64,000 nt of DNA from Salvelinus alpinus (Eukaryota > Chordata > Actinopteri > Salmoniformes > Salmonidae), in contig NC_092091.1 of assembly GCF_045679555.1 (NCBI RefSeq), positions 14,407,572 to 14,471,571 of the forward strand, in the 5' to 3' direction. Positions 47,371 to 59,488 of this stretch are shown here, one piece after another (position 1 is the stretch's first letter; every line of letters begins with the position of its first letter). The notes beneath the pieces were generated by a model. That model saw only the letters and a program-made list of their open reading frames with translations. It made no database searches and was not told the DNA's origin. The translations under genes were made by a program, and so were the position numbers.

Positions 47371-47775
47371 TACTGGAAGCTGAGTGTACCATCTCTAGAC
47401 AATGTTTTCTCACATTGTTTCACGTGTTCCTAAATTTGCATTTCCAGTTTGCTTGTTTCTCTTTTATTTTGCTATTTATTCAGATGTATCTAATAATTAG
47501 CATGGAAATGGGGCCTCTTTGTGGGAAGAAAAGACCACCTTGCAGAGAGAGATTATTTCTGCGGTATCTTTTTCTCTATGGATGCATATAAAATAATGAA
47601 AAGCATTCATAAAATATTTCGAAGGCACATTAGTTTATGGAGATTGGCAGGTTTTCGCCCATAATAACATGCTAATAATTGGGACTTTCTAGTTGCTATT
47701 TATGGAAGTCTAATCAGAAACAATGGGTAAAAAGTTGTGAAGAACAATCAACCAAAATGTTGTTTGTAACACTTT

Positions 47776-47852
47776 GCTTGTGACCCTTTAATTGTGACCC
47801 TTTAATTGTGACCCTTTAATTGTGACCCTTTAATTGTGACCCTTTAATTGTG
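47776..47852. repeat. 15-bp minisatellite
   Basis: Unit TGTGACCCTTTAATT repeated about five times without change. Confidence 0.9.
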
Positions 47853-50026
47853 TTTCTTGGCAGTCATCCACATTGTTTTTATTCACTAATTATCAGAAAT
47901 TAAGTATGCAGCGTATTCCTACTGTAGTTCGCATGAAATGAAAAGTAGGCCGTAAGTGTTTTTTAAGGGTGGCACTTTAATAAAAATGTAAATGTATTTA
48001 TCAAAGGCGGAGAGATGAATGTCAGATTAAATGCCCCAATGCACACAGCTCTTGGTGATCCATTGCTAAGGGACATGCAAATCTGTCTCTTTAAAGGCCT
48101 GGTGAGAGTGCAAAATGTATCTCCTACCTAATTGGGACCTGTTAGACTGCTTTGATTTTCTCAAATGGCATAGGAACACTGTACTCACCAACCACACACA
48201 GGGACTCTGACAGACGGACAGCCGGCTGCCTTCTGTCTGTCGGTCTGTCTATATGTTTGTCTGTAATTGCACGGTGCCCTAAACATCCGTTACTGTCCTT
48301 TTGAAAATAGTGGCCTTCAAAATAAATGTTTTCCCTGTCTGTGACTGTGCTATTATGATGTCACATAGAATTTAATTAACAAGAACAGTGCTTACTGTAT
48401 TCCCTTTCCATAGAGCACAATGTCAAGACAGATGTTATTTCCTGCCTTGAAATGTCATGTCCAAAGAAATGGTACACTTTCTGAAGCCAGATCTCTTAGA
48501 TATAACGGAAGGGCCCATCCTGTTTCAGTACATGTGTGGTCAAACTGTATGACAGCTATTTTCTAAACGGAGACGTACCCATCAGAACTAGATGTTCAAG
48601 TCGCAGACCAACTTCATTCATGTGACACATTTCTGTCATAGTCCAGCAAAGTGTAGAACACTGTGTGACCGAGTCGTTGTGAGACTGGAGGAGGAGAAGG
48701 GGACAGAATGGGAGTGTAATCATGGGATGGATGGCCAGGAGCAGAGGTGACTGGAGAAGTGTATGGCTCAGCAGATTCTGCGGGACTGCTCGCTTGTCTT
48801 CCGCTGACCCTCGACCTTGTCTGTCCAAACCTCCTCTCCCATGGCCTCCAGAGTGTCCCCGAAAACTCTTACACCCAGTCCTCTGCTCCAACCCTGTGCT
48901 GTGGTTAACACTTTCCAAGGATCTTGTTCCTCAACTTCTTAAATGAATGGACTTTTCTCCTAAGAAATGTGTTGCAGGCAACATGAATTTAGTCCATTTT
49001 ATGTGGTAAAGCAGAATGTCTCAGCATCTGTCCTTGTGAGCAGGTGTGTTCCAGTCCTCACTTAATTATGTTAAATTGGTCAATTAATTGACTAATGGTG
49101 TGCATATCAGACCACTTGAAGACGGTTAACTAAGGGTTAGGAAAATACACAGGACTTCCGGGACTAAAACCCATCTTTTTAGACAGAGAGACGGATCAGG
49201 AAAGGCATGCCTACAGGGATGACAGAGTAAGAGGTAGAGGGAGAAAGACAGATGTTCAGAATATAGTCGTTTTGTGACAGCCTCTCAAGGGTCCTCATAT
49301 ATGCAGGCTGTTAATTATTTAGATGCAGTTGTGTTTTTCCTCTCCTCCTTGATTAGTCCCGGCTGAGTGACTGTGCGTCTTTTAGGGTCCCCAGGGAAGA
49401 CTATTCCAATGCAAGGTCGTAGGGTGACGAGTCTTAACAGAACAGCGGACATTGTTTTATGTTGGTCTTAAAGACATAATCCCACATTTCCTGGGGTCAA
49501 ACACATACAAAAAAACATTCAGAAGTGGTCGCACCAAGTTTGCTTGTGCTTTTTTTCCAGAGGAAATAAAACGTTAAAAGCATCTGCTAATTGGCCATAT
49601 TTCTTAAGAACTTGTGCCCAAAACTTAGACAAGGATTGGCTAATCACTGAAGATGAGTAGGATGTGGAAGAGAGGGGGCGTGCTTGCTCTACCCACAGCC
49701 ACACCAGAAGAGGTTTGTTAGAAGGGGTCTGTTGTGTCCCAAAATCTAATCCAATCCCTCATCCACTTTCAGGAGCATGTTCGTGTTCCTCTGGTGGCCT
49801 CGTTTAAGCTGTCCACCTGAGGCTCACACACTGACACCATCTCCTCCATTACCCCACATACCCATTTATTAGTAATTTAGGCCTCTATTAAATCTGCATT
49901 GCGGAAGTTCAGCTTTACAGCATGATTGAAATTTAAAGGCAATGTTCCTGCTTTAGCGACGACTGCATCATGGTAAATGCTCCATATGTTGGCTCAATCT
50001 GAAATAGCCTCTAAATATCTATTGCG

Positions 50027-50059
50027 GAATCTGTAACGCTTCAGCGTTACAGCAGATTC
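50027..50059. repeat. Short near-perfect hairpin
   Basis: GAATCTGTAACGCT and AGCGTTACAGCAGATTC flank a TC dinucleotide; the inner 10 bp on each side are perfectly complementary. Confidence 0.8.
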
Positions 50060-51719
50060 AAGGTCTTTCTATAAACTAGGGTACCAGTGAGGATGTCCTA
50101 CACTGGACAGACAACTTGTTACAGCTGTTGATAATTCATTGATAATAATTTTGTTCATGTCATTACATTAAGCTTTAAGGGGATCATAGCTATATCAATA
50201 AAATTCACTAGCTGATTTAGAACCTACAGTATGTTTAATCCTTTATCATGATTGGTGTCTTGAGGATTTGTCCAAAATCATGTGACATACATTACTTTTT
50301 CCCCATGTGTTATGGCAGTTAAGCATTAATCAGTTAAATTAGACATTGAACTTGAACCCTGTAAAAATCCCTGATGTTGCTGTCGGACAGTTTTAATTGT
50401 ATAGAGATCTCAGAAATGCAGTATAACTAGGTAACATTTCATGTCTCCTTATGTTACGGGGTGAAAGTCATTTTCATGGGCACCCAAATCCAACATAAAG
50501 TATGCATTGCAAAATTGAATGCTTCTAACCAAAAGAATGACCTTACCTTGACACGTAAACCCTAAATGTATACTGTCATTAACGTGGTTCTTCAATAATT
50601 ATGTTAATAATTGTTTGATGCACATTTGGTGTCCAACTGATTAGTTCAGCATGGATATTTTCACACATCATCATCTGATCCAGGAAGGAATTTTCCGAAT
50701 GACAGTCAAGTGACAAACAGCTGTTGTGACAGGTCATGTGATGCAACAACAAGCCCATGTGCTGGAAAAAAAATGTTCCTGAGGAATGTCAAGAATATTT
50801 TGGTGTCTCATTGTTATGCCTTTAAAGACAGTTGTGCATGGATCCACGTTGGATCGAATATGCCTAGCCAATTGATGTTGATCATCTGTTGTTGTCTGCT
50901 TGATTTACAGCAGGGTCTTGTTAGAATTACAGAGAAAGCATCAATGTAATGAGTTCATGGTTTCATATGTTTTTGTGCCTTGGATTGGACACCGAGTCCA
51001 CTGTGCGCAATTGTGTAGGGGAAACTATTGCGCAAGACCCAATTATTTTCCTATTAATTATACTGAATATAATGACAACAAATTACATAGCCTAGTGGGC
51101 TTATTCACAATATGATCTGGTTATGAAATTTAACTTCTTGTCAATATGGGGGTGCTGTTTCCACTCCAAAATCGTGCCCAAATTAAACTGCCTCGTACTC
51201 TATTCTAGATCGTACAATATGCATATTATTGGATAGAAAACACTCTCAAGTTTCTAAAACTGTTTGAATTATATCTGTGAGTAAAACAGAACTCATTTTG
51301 CAGCAAACTTCCAGACAGGAAGTGAAAAAACTGAAAACGATGCTCTGTTCCAGGGCCTGCCTATTGAATTGCCTTATATTTATGGATTTGCATGCACTGC
51401 ATACGCCTTCCACTAGATGTCAGCAGGCAGTGGAAGGTGGAATGGGGTGTCTAGCTTGATCTGAGGTCGAACAAGAGCTCTTGGAATGACGTGATCAGAA
51501 TTTCCTTTCTCTACCTAGGCGCGGGAAGTACCTCCATATTGTCTTATGATAAGCGTTCGGTATACACGGCTAATATCTCCGGCTTTGTTTTTATTTGATA
51601 CATATTAGAAAAACATCATAAAGTAGGTTTTTTCAACCGAGTTTCATCAGTTTATTCAACGTTTAATGGGACTTTTGGAGTTTTCCGTTCTCTGCGTCGA
51701 GAGAAATTGGGAACGTCAC

Positions 51720-52110
51720 TGTCACGTCCTGACCATAGTGCTTATGTGTTTTGCTTGTTTTAGTGTTGGTCAGGACGTGAGCTGGGTGGGCATTCTATGT
51801 TGTGTGTCTAGTTTGTCTGTTTCTGTGTTCGGCCTAATATGGTTCTCAATCAGAGGCAGCTGTCAATCGTTGTCCCTGATTGAGAATCATATATAGGTGG
51901 CTTGTTTTGTGTTGGGATTTTGTGGGTGGTTGTTTCCTGTGTCAGTGTTTGTGCCACACGGGACTGTGACGGTTGGTTCGTTTGTTGTTTTGTATTTTGT
52001 CTAGTTTTCTTGTTATTAAATCATGGAAACTTACCACGCTGTACATTGGTCCTCCGATCCTTCTTGCCTCTCCTCGTCCGATGAGGAGGACGACTTAGAC
52101 TGCCGTTACA
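51720..52110 (+). repeat. LTR of the nested retroelement
   Basis: TGTCACGTCCTGACC...GACTGCCGTTACA, 391 bp, related to the solo LTR at 45237. It is followed directly by a coding-like internal region. No second LTR is found at the other end of the insertion. Confidence 0.75.
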
Positions 52111-52361
52111 GAACCACCCACCAAACCCGGACCAAGCAGCGTGGCAACGGGCAGCAGCGACAGCAGCAGCGGTACCAGGAGGAATGGACATGGGAGGAAA
52201 TTCTAGATAGTAAAGGACCCTGTGCAGAGCCAGAGGAGTGTCGCCGCCCCAAAGCGGAGCTGGAGGCAGCAAAAGCGGAGAGGCGGCATTATGAGGCGCT
52301 AGCAAGGCAGAGCGGCTGGAAGCCCGAGAGGCTCACCCAAAAATGTCTTGGGAGGGGCTAA
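52023..52361 (+). CDS. Possible first frame of the nested retroelement (unknown function)
   Basis: 112 codons from an ATG inside the end of the LTR. Composition is acidic near the start (DEEDD) and Gln/Arg/Glu-rich after (KQRGNGQQRQQQR), without a recognised domain. It overlaps the start of the next frame by 19 bases. It could be a Gag-like N-terminal product; this is a guess from position. Confidence 0.35.
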   Translation: METYHAVHWSSDPSCLSSSDEEDDLDCRYRTTHQTRTKQRGNGQQRQQQRYQEEWTWEEILDSKGPCAEPEECRRPKAELEAAKAERRHYEALARQSGWKPERLTQKCLGRG

Positions 52362-53869
52362 AGGGGAGTGTGGCGAAGTCAGGTAGGAGACCCGCACCAA
52401 CTTCCTGTGCTTACCGTGGAGTGAGAGGGCGTCGTACTGGTCAGACACCGTGTTATGCGGTGGAGCGCACGGTGTCCCCAGTACGCGTGCTTAGCCCAGT
52501 GCGGGCTATTCCACCTCGCCGCACTGGTAGGGCTAGGTTGGGCATCGAGCCGGGTGTCATGAAGCCGGCCCAACGCATCTGGTCTCCAGTGCGTCTCCTC
52601 GGGCCGGCGTACATGGCACCAGCCTTACAAATGGTGTCCCCGGTTTGCCAGCATAGCCCAGTGTGGGCTATTCCACCTCGCCGCACTGGCAGGGCTACGG
52701 GGACCATTCAACCAGGTAAGGTTGGGCAGGCTCGGTGCTCACGAGCTCGTGTACTCCTTCACGGTCCGGTATATCCGGCTCCACCTTCCCGCCCCAGCCC
52801 AGTACCATCAGTGCCTACACCACGCACCAGGCTTCCAGTGCGTCTCCAGAGCCCTGTTCCTCCTCCACGCACTCTCCCTGTGGTGCGTGTCTCCAGCCCA
52901 GTACCTCCAGTTCCGGCACCACGCACTAAGCCTCCTGTGCGTCTCCAGAGCCCTGTACGCACTGTTCCTGCTCCCCGCACTAGCCTTGAGGTGCGTGTCT
53001 CCAGTCCGGTACCACCAGTTCCGGCACCACGCACCAGGCCTACTGTGCGCCTCAGCAGGTCAGAGTCGGTCGTCTGCCCAGCGCCGTCTGAGCTGCCTGC
53101 CTGCCCAGCGCCGTCTGAGCTGCCTGCCTGCCCAGCGCCGTCTGAGCTGCCTGCCTGCCCAGCGCCGTCTGAGCTGCCTGCCTGCCCAGCGCCGTCTGAG
53201 CTGCCTGCCTGCCCAGCGCCGTCTGAGCTGCCTGCCTGCCCAGCGCCGTCTGAGCTGCCTGCCTGCCCAGCGCCTTCTGAGCCATCCATCTGCCCAGCGC
53301 CATCTGAGCCATCCGTCTGCCCAGCGCCATCTGAGCCGCCCGTCTGTCCCGAGCCGTCAGAGCCGCCCGTCTGTCCCGAGCCGTCAGAGCCGCCCGTCAG
53401 TCAGGAGCCGCTAGAGCCGTCAGTCAGTCAGGAGCCGCCAGAGCCGCCAGCCAGTCAGGAGCCGCCAGAGCCGCCAGCCAGTCAGGAGCTGCCAGAGCCG
53501 CCAGCCAGTCAGGAGCTGCCAGAGCCGCCAGCCAGTCAGGAGCTGCCAGAGCCGCCAGCCAGTCAGGAGCTGTCAGAGCCGCCAACCAGTCAGGAGCTGT
53601 CAGAGCCGCCAGCCAGTCATGAGCTGCCCTCCAGTCATGAGCTGCCTTCCAGTCATGAGCTGCCTTCCAGTCATGAGCTGCCTTCCAGTCATGAGCTGCC
53701 CTCCAGTCATGAGCTGCCCTCCAGTCATGAGCTGCCCTCCAGTCATGAGCTGCCCTCCAGTCATGAGCTGCCCTCCAGTCATGAGCTGCCCTCCAGTCAT
53801 GAGCTGCCACTCTATGATTTATACCTCAAGTATGCACATTTTCGAACAAAACATACATTTATTGTATAA
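52343..53869 (+). CDS. Long Pro/Ser-rich tandem-repeat protein frame of the nested retroelement
   Basis: 508 codons without a stop. Residues about 30-130: two imperfect repeats of SPVRxLSPVxAIPPRRTGRA. About 130-235: repeats of VRLQSPVPPxPAPRTxP. About 240-330: LPACPAPSE, a 9-residue unit, about seven times, grading into PSVCPAPSE and PPVCPEPSE. About 335-420: PPASQELPE-type units. About 420-490: SSHELP, ten times. The final 17 residues come from the interrupted TTAA element. No retroviral Gag, protease or polymerase domain is seen. The frame is kept through repeats whose unit lengths are all multiples of three. It may be a Gag-like or accessory frame of a non-autonomous retroelement; function unknown. 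Confidence 0.5.
   Translation: MSWEGLKGSVAKSGRRPAPTSCAYRGVRGRRTGQTPCYAVERTVSPVRVLSPVRAIPPRRTGRARLGIEPGVMKPAQRIWSPVRLLGPAYMAPALQMVSPVCQHSPVWAIPPRRTGRATGTIQPGKVGQARCSRARVLLHGPVYPAPPSRPSPVPSVPTPRTRLPVRLQSPVPPPRTLPVVRVSSPVPPVPAPRTKPPVRLQSPVRTVPAPRTSLEVRVSSPVPPVPAPRTRPTVRLSRSESVVCPAPSELPACPAPSELPACPAPSELPACPAPSELPACPAPSELPACPAPSELPACPAPSELPACPAPSEPSICPAPSEPSVCPAPSEPPVCPEPSEPPVCPEPSEPPVSQEPLEPSVSQEPPEPPASQEPPEPPASQELPEPPASQELPEPPASQELPEPPASQELSEPPTSQELSEPPASHELPSSHELPSSHELPSSHELPSSHELPSSHELPSSHELPSSHELPSSHELPSSHELPSSHELPLYDLYLKYAHFRTKHTFIV
53070..53812. repeat. Coding VNTR: 27-bp and 18-bp units
   Basis: About seven 27-bp units (CTGCCTGCCTGCCCAGCGCC-type) from 53090 to 53280, about ten degenerate 27-bp units (GAGCCGCCAGCCAGTCAG-type) from 53340 to 53610, and eleven 18-bp units (TCCAGTCATGAGCTGCCC) from 53610 to 53808. 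Confidence 0.9.
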
Positions 53870-54231
53870 CATGTTATAAGACTGTCATCTGATGAAGTTG
53901 TTTCTTGGTTAGTGACTAATTATATCTCTATTTGGTCGGTTTTGTGATAGCAACCTATGCGGTAGAAAAATTGTGAAAATATGCGGTTGAGTCTTTTGCT
54001 ATTGTGGTTAGCTAATAGAAATACATATTGTGTTTTCGCTGTAAAACATTTTAAAAATCGGAAATGATGGCTGGATTCAGAAGATGTTTATCTTTCATTT
54101 GCTGTATTGGACTTGTGATTTCATGAAAATTATATTATATGATATCCCTGTCGCGTTAGGCTAGGCTATGCTAGTCAGCTTTTTTGATGAGGATGCTCCC
54201 GGATCCGGGATGGGTAGCAATGAAAGGTTAA

Positions 54232-54499
54232 AACAGTATATGTTTTTTCCCCCCATGTTAGAAATGCAACAACAACAAAAAAATCCCCAATTTCGTGATA
54301 TCCAATTGCGATCCAATAACGATCTTCTCTCATTGCTGCAACTCTCCAACGGGCTTGGGAGAGGCGAAGGTCGAGTCATATTTTTACATGACCCGCAAAA
54401 CTGCGCCTCTTAACACCCGCCCGCTTAACCTAGGAGAGCATCAATCTGTCGTGTTCATTCAACCGACGACCGTCGTCAGCCTGCAGATTCACGGCCCGC
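54232..54499. other. Flank between TTAA element and SINE-like repeat
   Basis: No gene recognised; includes an A-run at about 54275 and a segment (54290-54480) that may be the 5' part of the repeat that follows. Confidence 0.4.
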
Positions 54500-54705
54500 C
54501 ACAAGGAGTCGCTAGAGTGCAATGAGACAAGTAAAGCCACCCTGGCCAAACCCTTCCCTAACCTGGATGACGCTGGGCCAATTATGCACTGCCCTATGGA
54601 ACTCTAGGTTGTGACACTGCCTGGGATCAAAACCGGTTCTGTAGTGACGTCTCATTCACTGCGATGCGGTGCCTTAGACAGCTGCACCACTCGGGAGGCC
54701 TTGTC
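54500..54705. repeat. SINE-like dispersed repeat
   Basis: GACGCTGGGCCAATTATGC (about 54569), a GATCAAAACCGG-like B-box-style block and CACTGCGATGCGGTGCCTTAGAC...CACTCGGGAGG (54658-54698) are hallmarks of a very common fish repeat with tRNA-like features. Family not assigned. Confidence 0.5.
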
Positions 54706-55284
54706 CTGCAATTTTAAACAATATAAGGGTCTTGAACTTGAATTTGTAGGCTACCGGAATAGTCCTACTGTTAAAATCAGATTTCCTCAATTTGATGCTT
54801 GAAAAGTTATTGTAATTATTGTAGCCAACTTATAAGTTCTCCTGCTCCCTTACAATTATCTGTGACTTCATTTTTTATCAGTTTTTGTGAGTGATGTGAC
54901 CGCTTTCGTTTGTTTCCCGCCGCTTCAAAAGAAGGGTGTTGCGCTACTCAGTTGCGGTAAAACCACCTGCAGCTACTATGAGGACGACAACATCCAACTT
55001 GACTTTCCATACAAATCCTTCCATTAAAAAAATAACCTGTTTTTTGGTCAATTTCTCATTATAAAAACAGCGATGTTGAGATTCAAAGGGTGAGATTAAT
55101 GCTACCGCTATTCATGGATTTATTATGTATGCCTGTGTAAGCCACATTGACTACATAAAAATCGCCATGAATGACTCCAACCTAATTAGTCAGGCAATGT
55201 CCACATGATTCTCAAATATTTTAGAATGTAATAGTAATTTTAAAATCAATGCATTGGCAAGGCCCCTCAAAAAAATCATTATTC
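54706..55284. other. Intergenic, nothing recognised
   Basis: AT-rich stretch, no gene or clear element. Confidence 0.5.
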
Positions 55285-55288
55285 TTAA

Positions 55289-56346
<1,058 letters not shown>

Positions 56347-56350
56347 TTAA

Positions 56351-57025
56351 ATTGGTAAGTAAATTATACAATAGTATAACATTGTATAATGTTATGTCAC
56401 ACATTGGCCCCATTATTTATAGAAAGACCTTTAGACCCAAAGAGGGGAAGTTCTTTGGAAGTTCCCTTTGTTGTTACTTTAATATTGAAGGATTCTTATT
56501 TCTCTTAACTAAAATTAAGCATGCTTGGATTTATTTGTACACATTGTCTATAGACTGTGGCACCATTTTAATGGCACACACATTTAATGGCACACATAAC
56601 AACATGAAAAGTATGACCCATAACACTGTCTAATTCATAATTACTGCTACAGCCATTAACATAAATAGGTTTTGGAATATTCCTGTGGTGGTATATGAAG
56701 GTGGACATGCATGTGAGCCAGCAGCCAGGGTTTTGGTGTTAAAGGGGGTATGTGTGTGTGCACGTGCGTGTGTGCGTGCATGTCTCTGTGAGTGGGTGAG
56801 GGATGTGCTGCTTTTGTACAATGAATACAGTATTCATCAAATAAGGTCTCAGGGCTCTACGCTGACCTCTTTTACAAGGAGAACGTGTGCGCCCAAGTTG
56901 AAAAATGTAGGCGCACACAAATAAATTTAGGAGCACAATGAAAATATTTTAAGTAATAAAGCTAGAATCCTTAATTTTTCTGGGCGCACTGGTGCTCCTA
57001 TATAAATGAAAATTCCATGTCTCAG
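56351..57025. other. Intergenic with short GT-rich and other repeats
   Basis: Contains a short imperfect GT tract (56745-56790) and a segment with GGCGCAC...GGTGCTCC (56890-57000) that continues after the gypsy insertion at 58682. No gene recognised. Confidence 0.5.
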
Positions 57026-57322
57026 TGTCACGACTTCCGCCGAAGTCAGCTCCTCTCCTTGTCCGGGCGGCGTTCGGCAATCGAAGTCACCGGCTTTCTA
57101 GCCATCACCGCTCCATCTTTCATATATCCATTTGTCTTGTCTTGTTTCCATACACACCTGGTTTTCATTTTCCCAATCAATCTACTTGTATTTAACCCTC
57201 TGTTTCCCATCATGTTTTGTGTGTAATGTAGTTCTCTCGTTTTTGGAACTATAATAAAAGTGTGCCTGTTCATTATACTCTGCTCTCCTGCACCTGACTT
57301 CGCCTCCAATACACCATTGACA
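57026..57322 (+). repeat. 5' LTR of an internally deleted gypsy element
   Basis: TGTCACGACTTCC...CCATTGACA, 297 bp, with an ATAATAAAAG polyadenylation-type signal near 57251. Differs from its partner LTR by a 13-bp indel near 57040 and by point changes. Confidence 0.85.
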
Positions 57323-57338
57323 GAATTACACACCTCCA

Positions 57339-58393
57339 ATGGAGTCAGCAGGAGCAGGTACCCCGGTTAGAGGAGTCGAGGAGCGCGTCCAGGAACATTC
57401 GGCCATGTTACATCATCTTGGTGCCATGATGGATCGCGTTGTCCAGACCATGGACCGCTGGGAGAGACCAGCACAACCGGGGTTGTCTCCACCCGTTCCA
57501 TCCGGAGAGAATTCCAATGGGATACGTCTCTCCCTTCCCAGGGAGTATGATGGAACGGCAGCACAGTGCCAGTGATTCTTGTTATAACTGGACCTCTACC
57601 TGGCCACTGTGCACCCAGCTCCCTCAGGAGGGGAGAGAGTGGCCGCCCTCGTCTCCTGCCTCACAAGAAGAGCGCTGGAGTGGGCAAACGCTGTGTGGAG
57701 AGAAGGAGACAAGGCGCCAGACCACTTCGAGGAGTTCACTTGTCGCTTCAGGGCCGTCTTCGACCATCCACCTGAGGGCAGAGCGGTGGGGGAGAGGCTC
57801 TTCCATTTGAAACAGGGGATGAGGAGCGCCCAGGACTTCGCCCTGGAATTCCGGACCTTGGCCGCCGGAGCAGGCTGGAACAACAGGGCCCACATCGACC
57901 ATTATCGATGTAGCCTACGAGAGTACGTCCGACGTGAGCTGGCCTGCAGGGATGCCACCATTTCCTTTGGTGGATTTGTCCATCTGGTTGGATAACCTGC
58001 TGGTCACCTGCTGACGTCCAGAGGGGGCTCTGTCGGTCCATCATCCAGCACCCCCGCTCCGGTGCCCACGGAGTTAGGAGGGGCTGCTCACAGGGAGACT
58101 GGAGGAGGAGCCTTCACGTGCGCCATCTGTGGCCGCAGAGGACACACTGTCGATCGGTGCCGTGTTGGTTCCTCTGGGAGTCGAGGCAACAGACAGGGCA
58201 CTCTGGCGTCACCCCAGGTGAGTTTGCACCACACTCATCCAGAGTCCTCTGTTGATCAACTGTTTGTGCCTGTTTGTTTCCCTGAGTTTTCCCCACATTC
58301 CCAGCATAATGCGCTCATCGATTCAGGCGCAGCTGGGAATTTTATCAACAGATCATTAGCCATTAGGTTAGGGATCCCCATTTTTCCTGTCAC
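57339..58393 (+). pseudogene. Gypsy gag and protease start, frame-broken and 3'-deleted
   Basis: Starts at an ATG 16 bp after the LTR. The first frame (57339-57575) is an N-terminal Gag piece, and the capsid-like part continues in another frame (57609-57995: WANAVWREGD, LFHLKQGMRS). A CCHC zinc knuckle (CAICGRRGHTVDRC) is at about 58115-58160, and the protease active-site triad DSGA with ...GNFINRSLA is at about 58320-58350. The sequence then runs straight into the 3' LTR at 58394, so reverse transcriptase, RNase H and integrase are missing. Several frameshifts make it non-functional. Confidence 0.85.
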
Positions 58394-58677
58394 TGTCACG
58401 ACTTCCGCTCTCCTTGTTCGGGCGGCGTTCGGCGATCGACGTTACCGGCTTTCTAGCCATCACCGCTCCATGTTTCATATATCCATTTGTCTTGTCTTGT
58501 TTCCATACACACCTGATTTTCATTTCCCCAATCAATATACTTGTATTTAACCCTCTGTTTCCCATCATGTTTTGTGTGTAATGTAGTTCTCTCGTTTTTG
58601 GAACTATAATAAAAGTGCGCCTGTTCATTATACTCTGCTCTCCTGCACCTGACTTCGCCTCCAATACACCATTGACA
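58394..58677 (+). repeat. 3' LTR of the internally deleted gypsy element
   Basis: 284 bp, TGTCACGACTTCC...CCATTGACA. No polypurine tract precedes it, as expected if an internal deletion ended at the LTR edge (GTCACTGTCACG at the joint). Flanks resemble a 5-bp target duplication with one mismatch (CTCAG and CACAG). Confidence 0.85.
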
Positions 58678-59178
58678 CACAGCTAAATATTTAGGCGCAT
58701 ATGCGAGTAAAATGGTCGCACTATAGAGCTCTGTCTCTTGTATCCAGAGACAAATGAATGTCTCTGTACTGGAAGATGGCGTTAGATAAGAATTGCTTTG
58801 TTGTAGGACAGAATAGATCTTTGTCAGTGAAGAGATATGAGAGCCTCCACATTCGTTCCCTGAAAACGTGTCTTCAATTTCTAAGTGTATGAACTTGAAC
58901 CTGTAACATAGTTTTACAGCTGTATGTCTGTCTTCTCAAACTGACAAATGGGTGGCTCTTGCTTAAGATGAATGGCCATTTTAATCATCAGCAACACATT
59001 TGTCTTGTTCCGAGAGATATTTCTGTGTTGCTGTTGACAAACAGACTGCTGTGTATTATGTGAACAGGTACCGTCTGATGGTTGAATATGATTCTCTTTT
59101 AGTGTTTGATTGGATGTGTCTGCCCATGTACGTCAACAATAATTCACATTTTGCAACTCTAACTAGTATGATCACAGG
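58678..59178. other. Intergenic, nothing recognised
   Basis: No gene or element assigned. Confidence 0.5.
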
Positions 59179-59350
59179 TAGGGGTTGCAAAATTCTGGTA
59201 ACTTTCCCCAAATTCCCAAGTTTTTCAGAAATCCCGGTTGAAAGATTACTCAAATCAAAAGTGAATATATAGGAAATCCGGAGTCTTCCAACCAGAATAT
59301 CTGGAAAACCATGGAATTTGGGGAAAGTTACCAGAATTGTGCAGCTCTAG
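59179..59350. repeat. Small inverted-repeat element (MITE)
   Basis: GGGGTTGCAAAATTCTGGTA at the left and a matching inverted TACCAGAATTGTGCAGCTCT at the right, with CTTTCCCCAAATTCC inside each arm; flanked by TA. Confidence 0.6.
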
Positions 59351-59488
59351 TCACACGGTAAAGAACTTGTGCTGTCTACAGTACCTCAAGGTAACTATGG
59401 TTGCCTAGATGAGTCATCCCCTCGATGGGGACCCTCCCTGGGTGGGTCACGTGTGCCAATCTCTCATCAAGTTCCTTACTTTAATGCT
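59351..59488. other. Short intergenic segment
   Basis: Nothing recognised. Confidence 0.5.

Larger units (their letters stand above)
47371..51129. other. Non-repetitive-looking intergenic sequence, no gene seen
   Basis: I find no exon, RNA gene or element here. The longest frame (48918-48556, 120 codons) has no recognisable domain and no conserved-looking composition. Two local structures are listed separately. Confidence 0.5.
51134..54227. mobile_element. TTAA-flanked element, opposite orientation, split by an LTR-element insertion
   Basis: TTAA at 51130-51133 and 54228-54231. The left end CTTCTTGTCAATATGGGGG corresponds to the complement of the right end of the element at 62537-63959 (shared ATATGCATATTATTGGATAGAAAACACTCT-type interior). 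Element sequence is interrupted from 51720 to about 53815 and resumes with ATTTATACCTCAAGTATGC. Confidence 0.7.

Noticed and set aside
48556-48946. Overlapping opposite-strand frames of 120 and 74 codons as a possible host exon
   Set aside because: No recognisable domain, no convincing splice sites or matching neighbouring exons, and composition typical of intergenic DNA.
52759-53810. Long reverse-strand and alternate-frame Gly/Ala/Ser-rich or Arg-rich reading frames over the VNTR
   Set aside because: Tandem repeats with unit lengths divisible by three keep all six frames open; the plus-strand frame from 52343 extends well beyond the repeats and is preferred.
53070-53812. Regularly spaced repeats that look like a CRISPR array
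   Set aside because: Units are contiguous with no unique spacers, lie in a coding-like frame, and the DNA is vertebrate.
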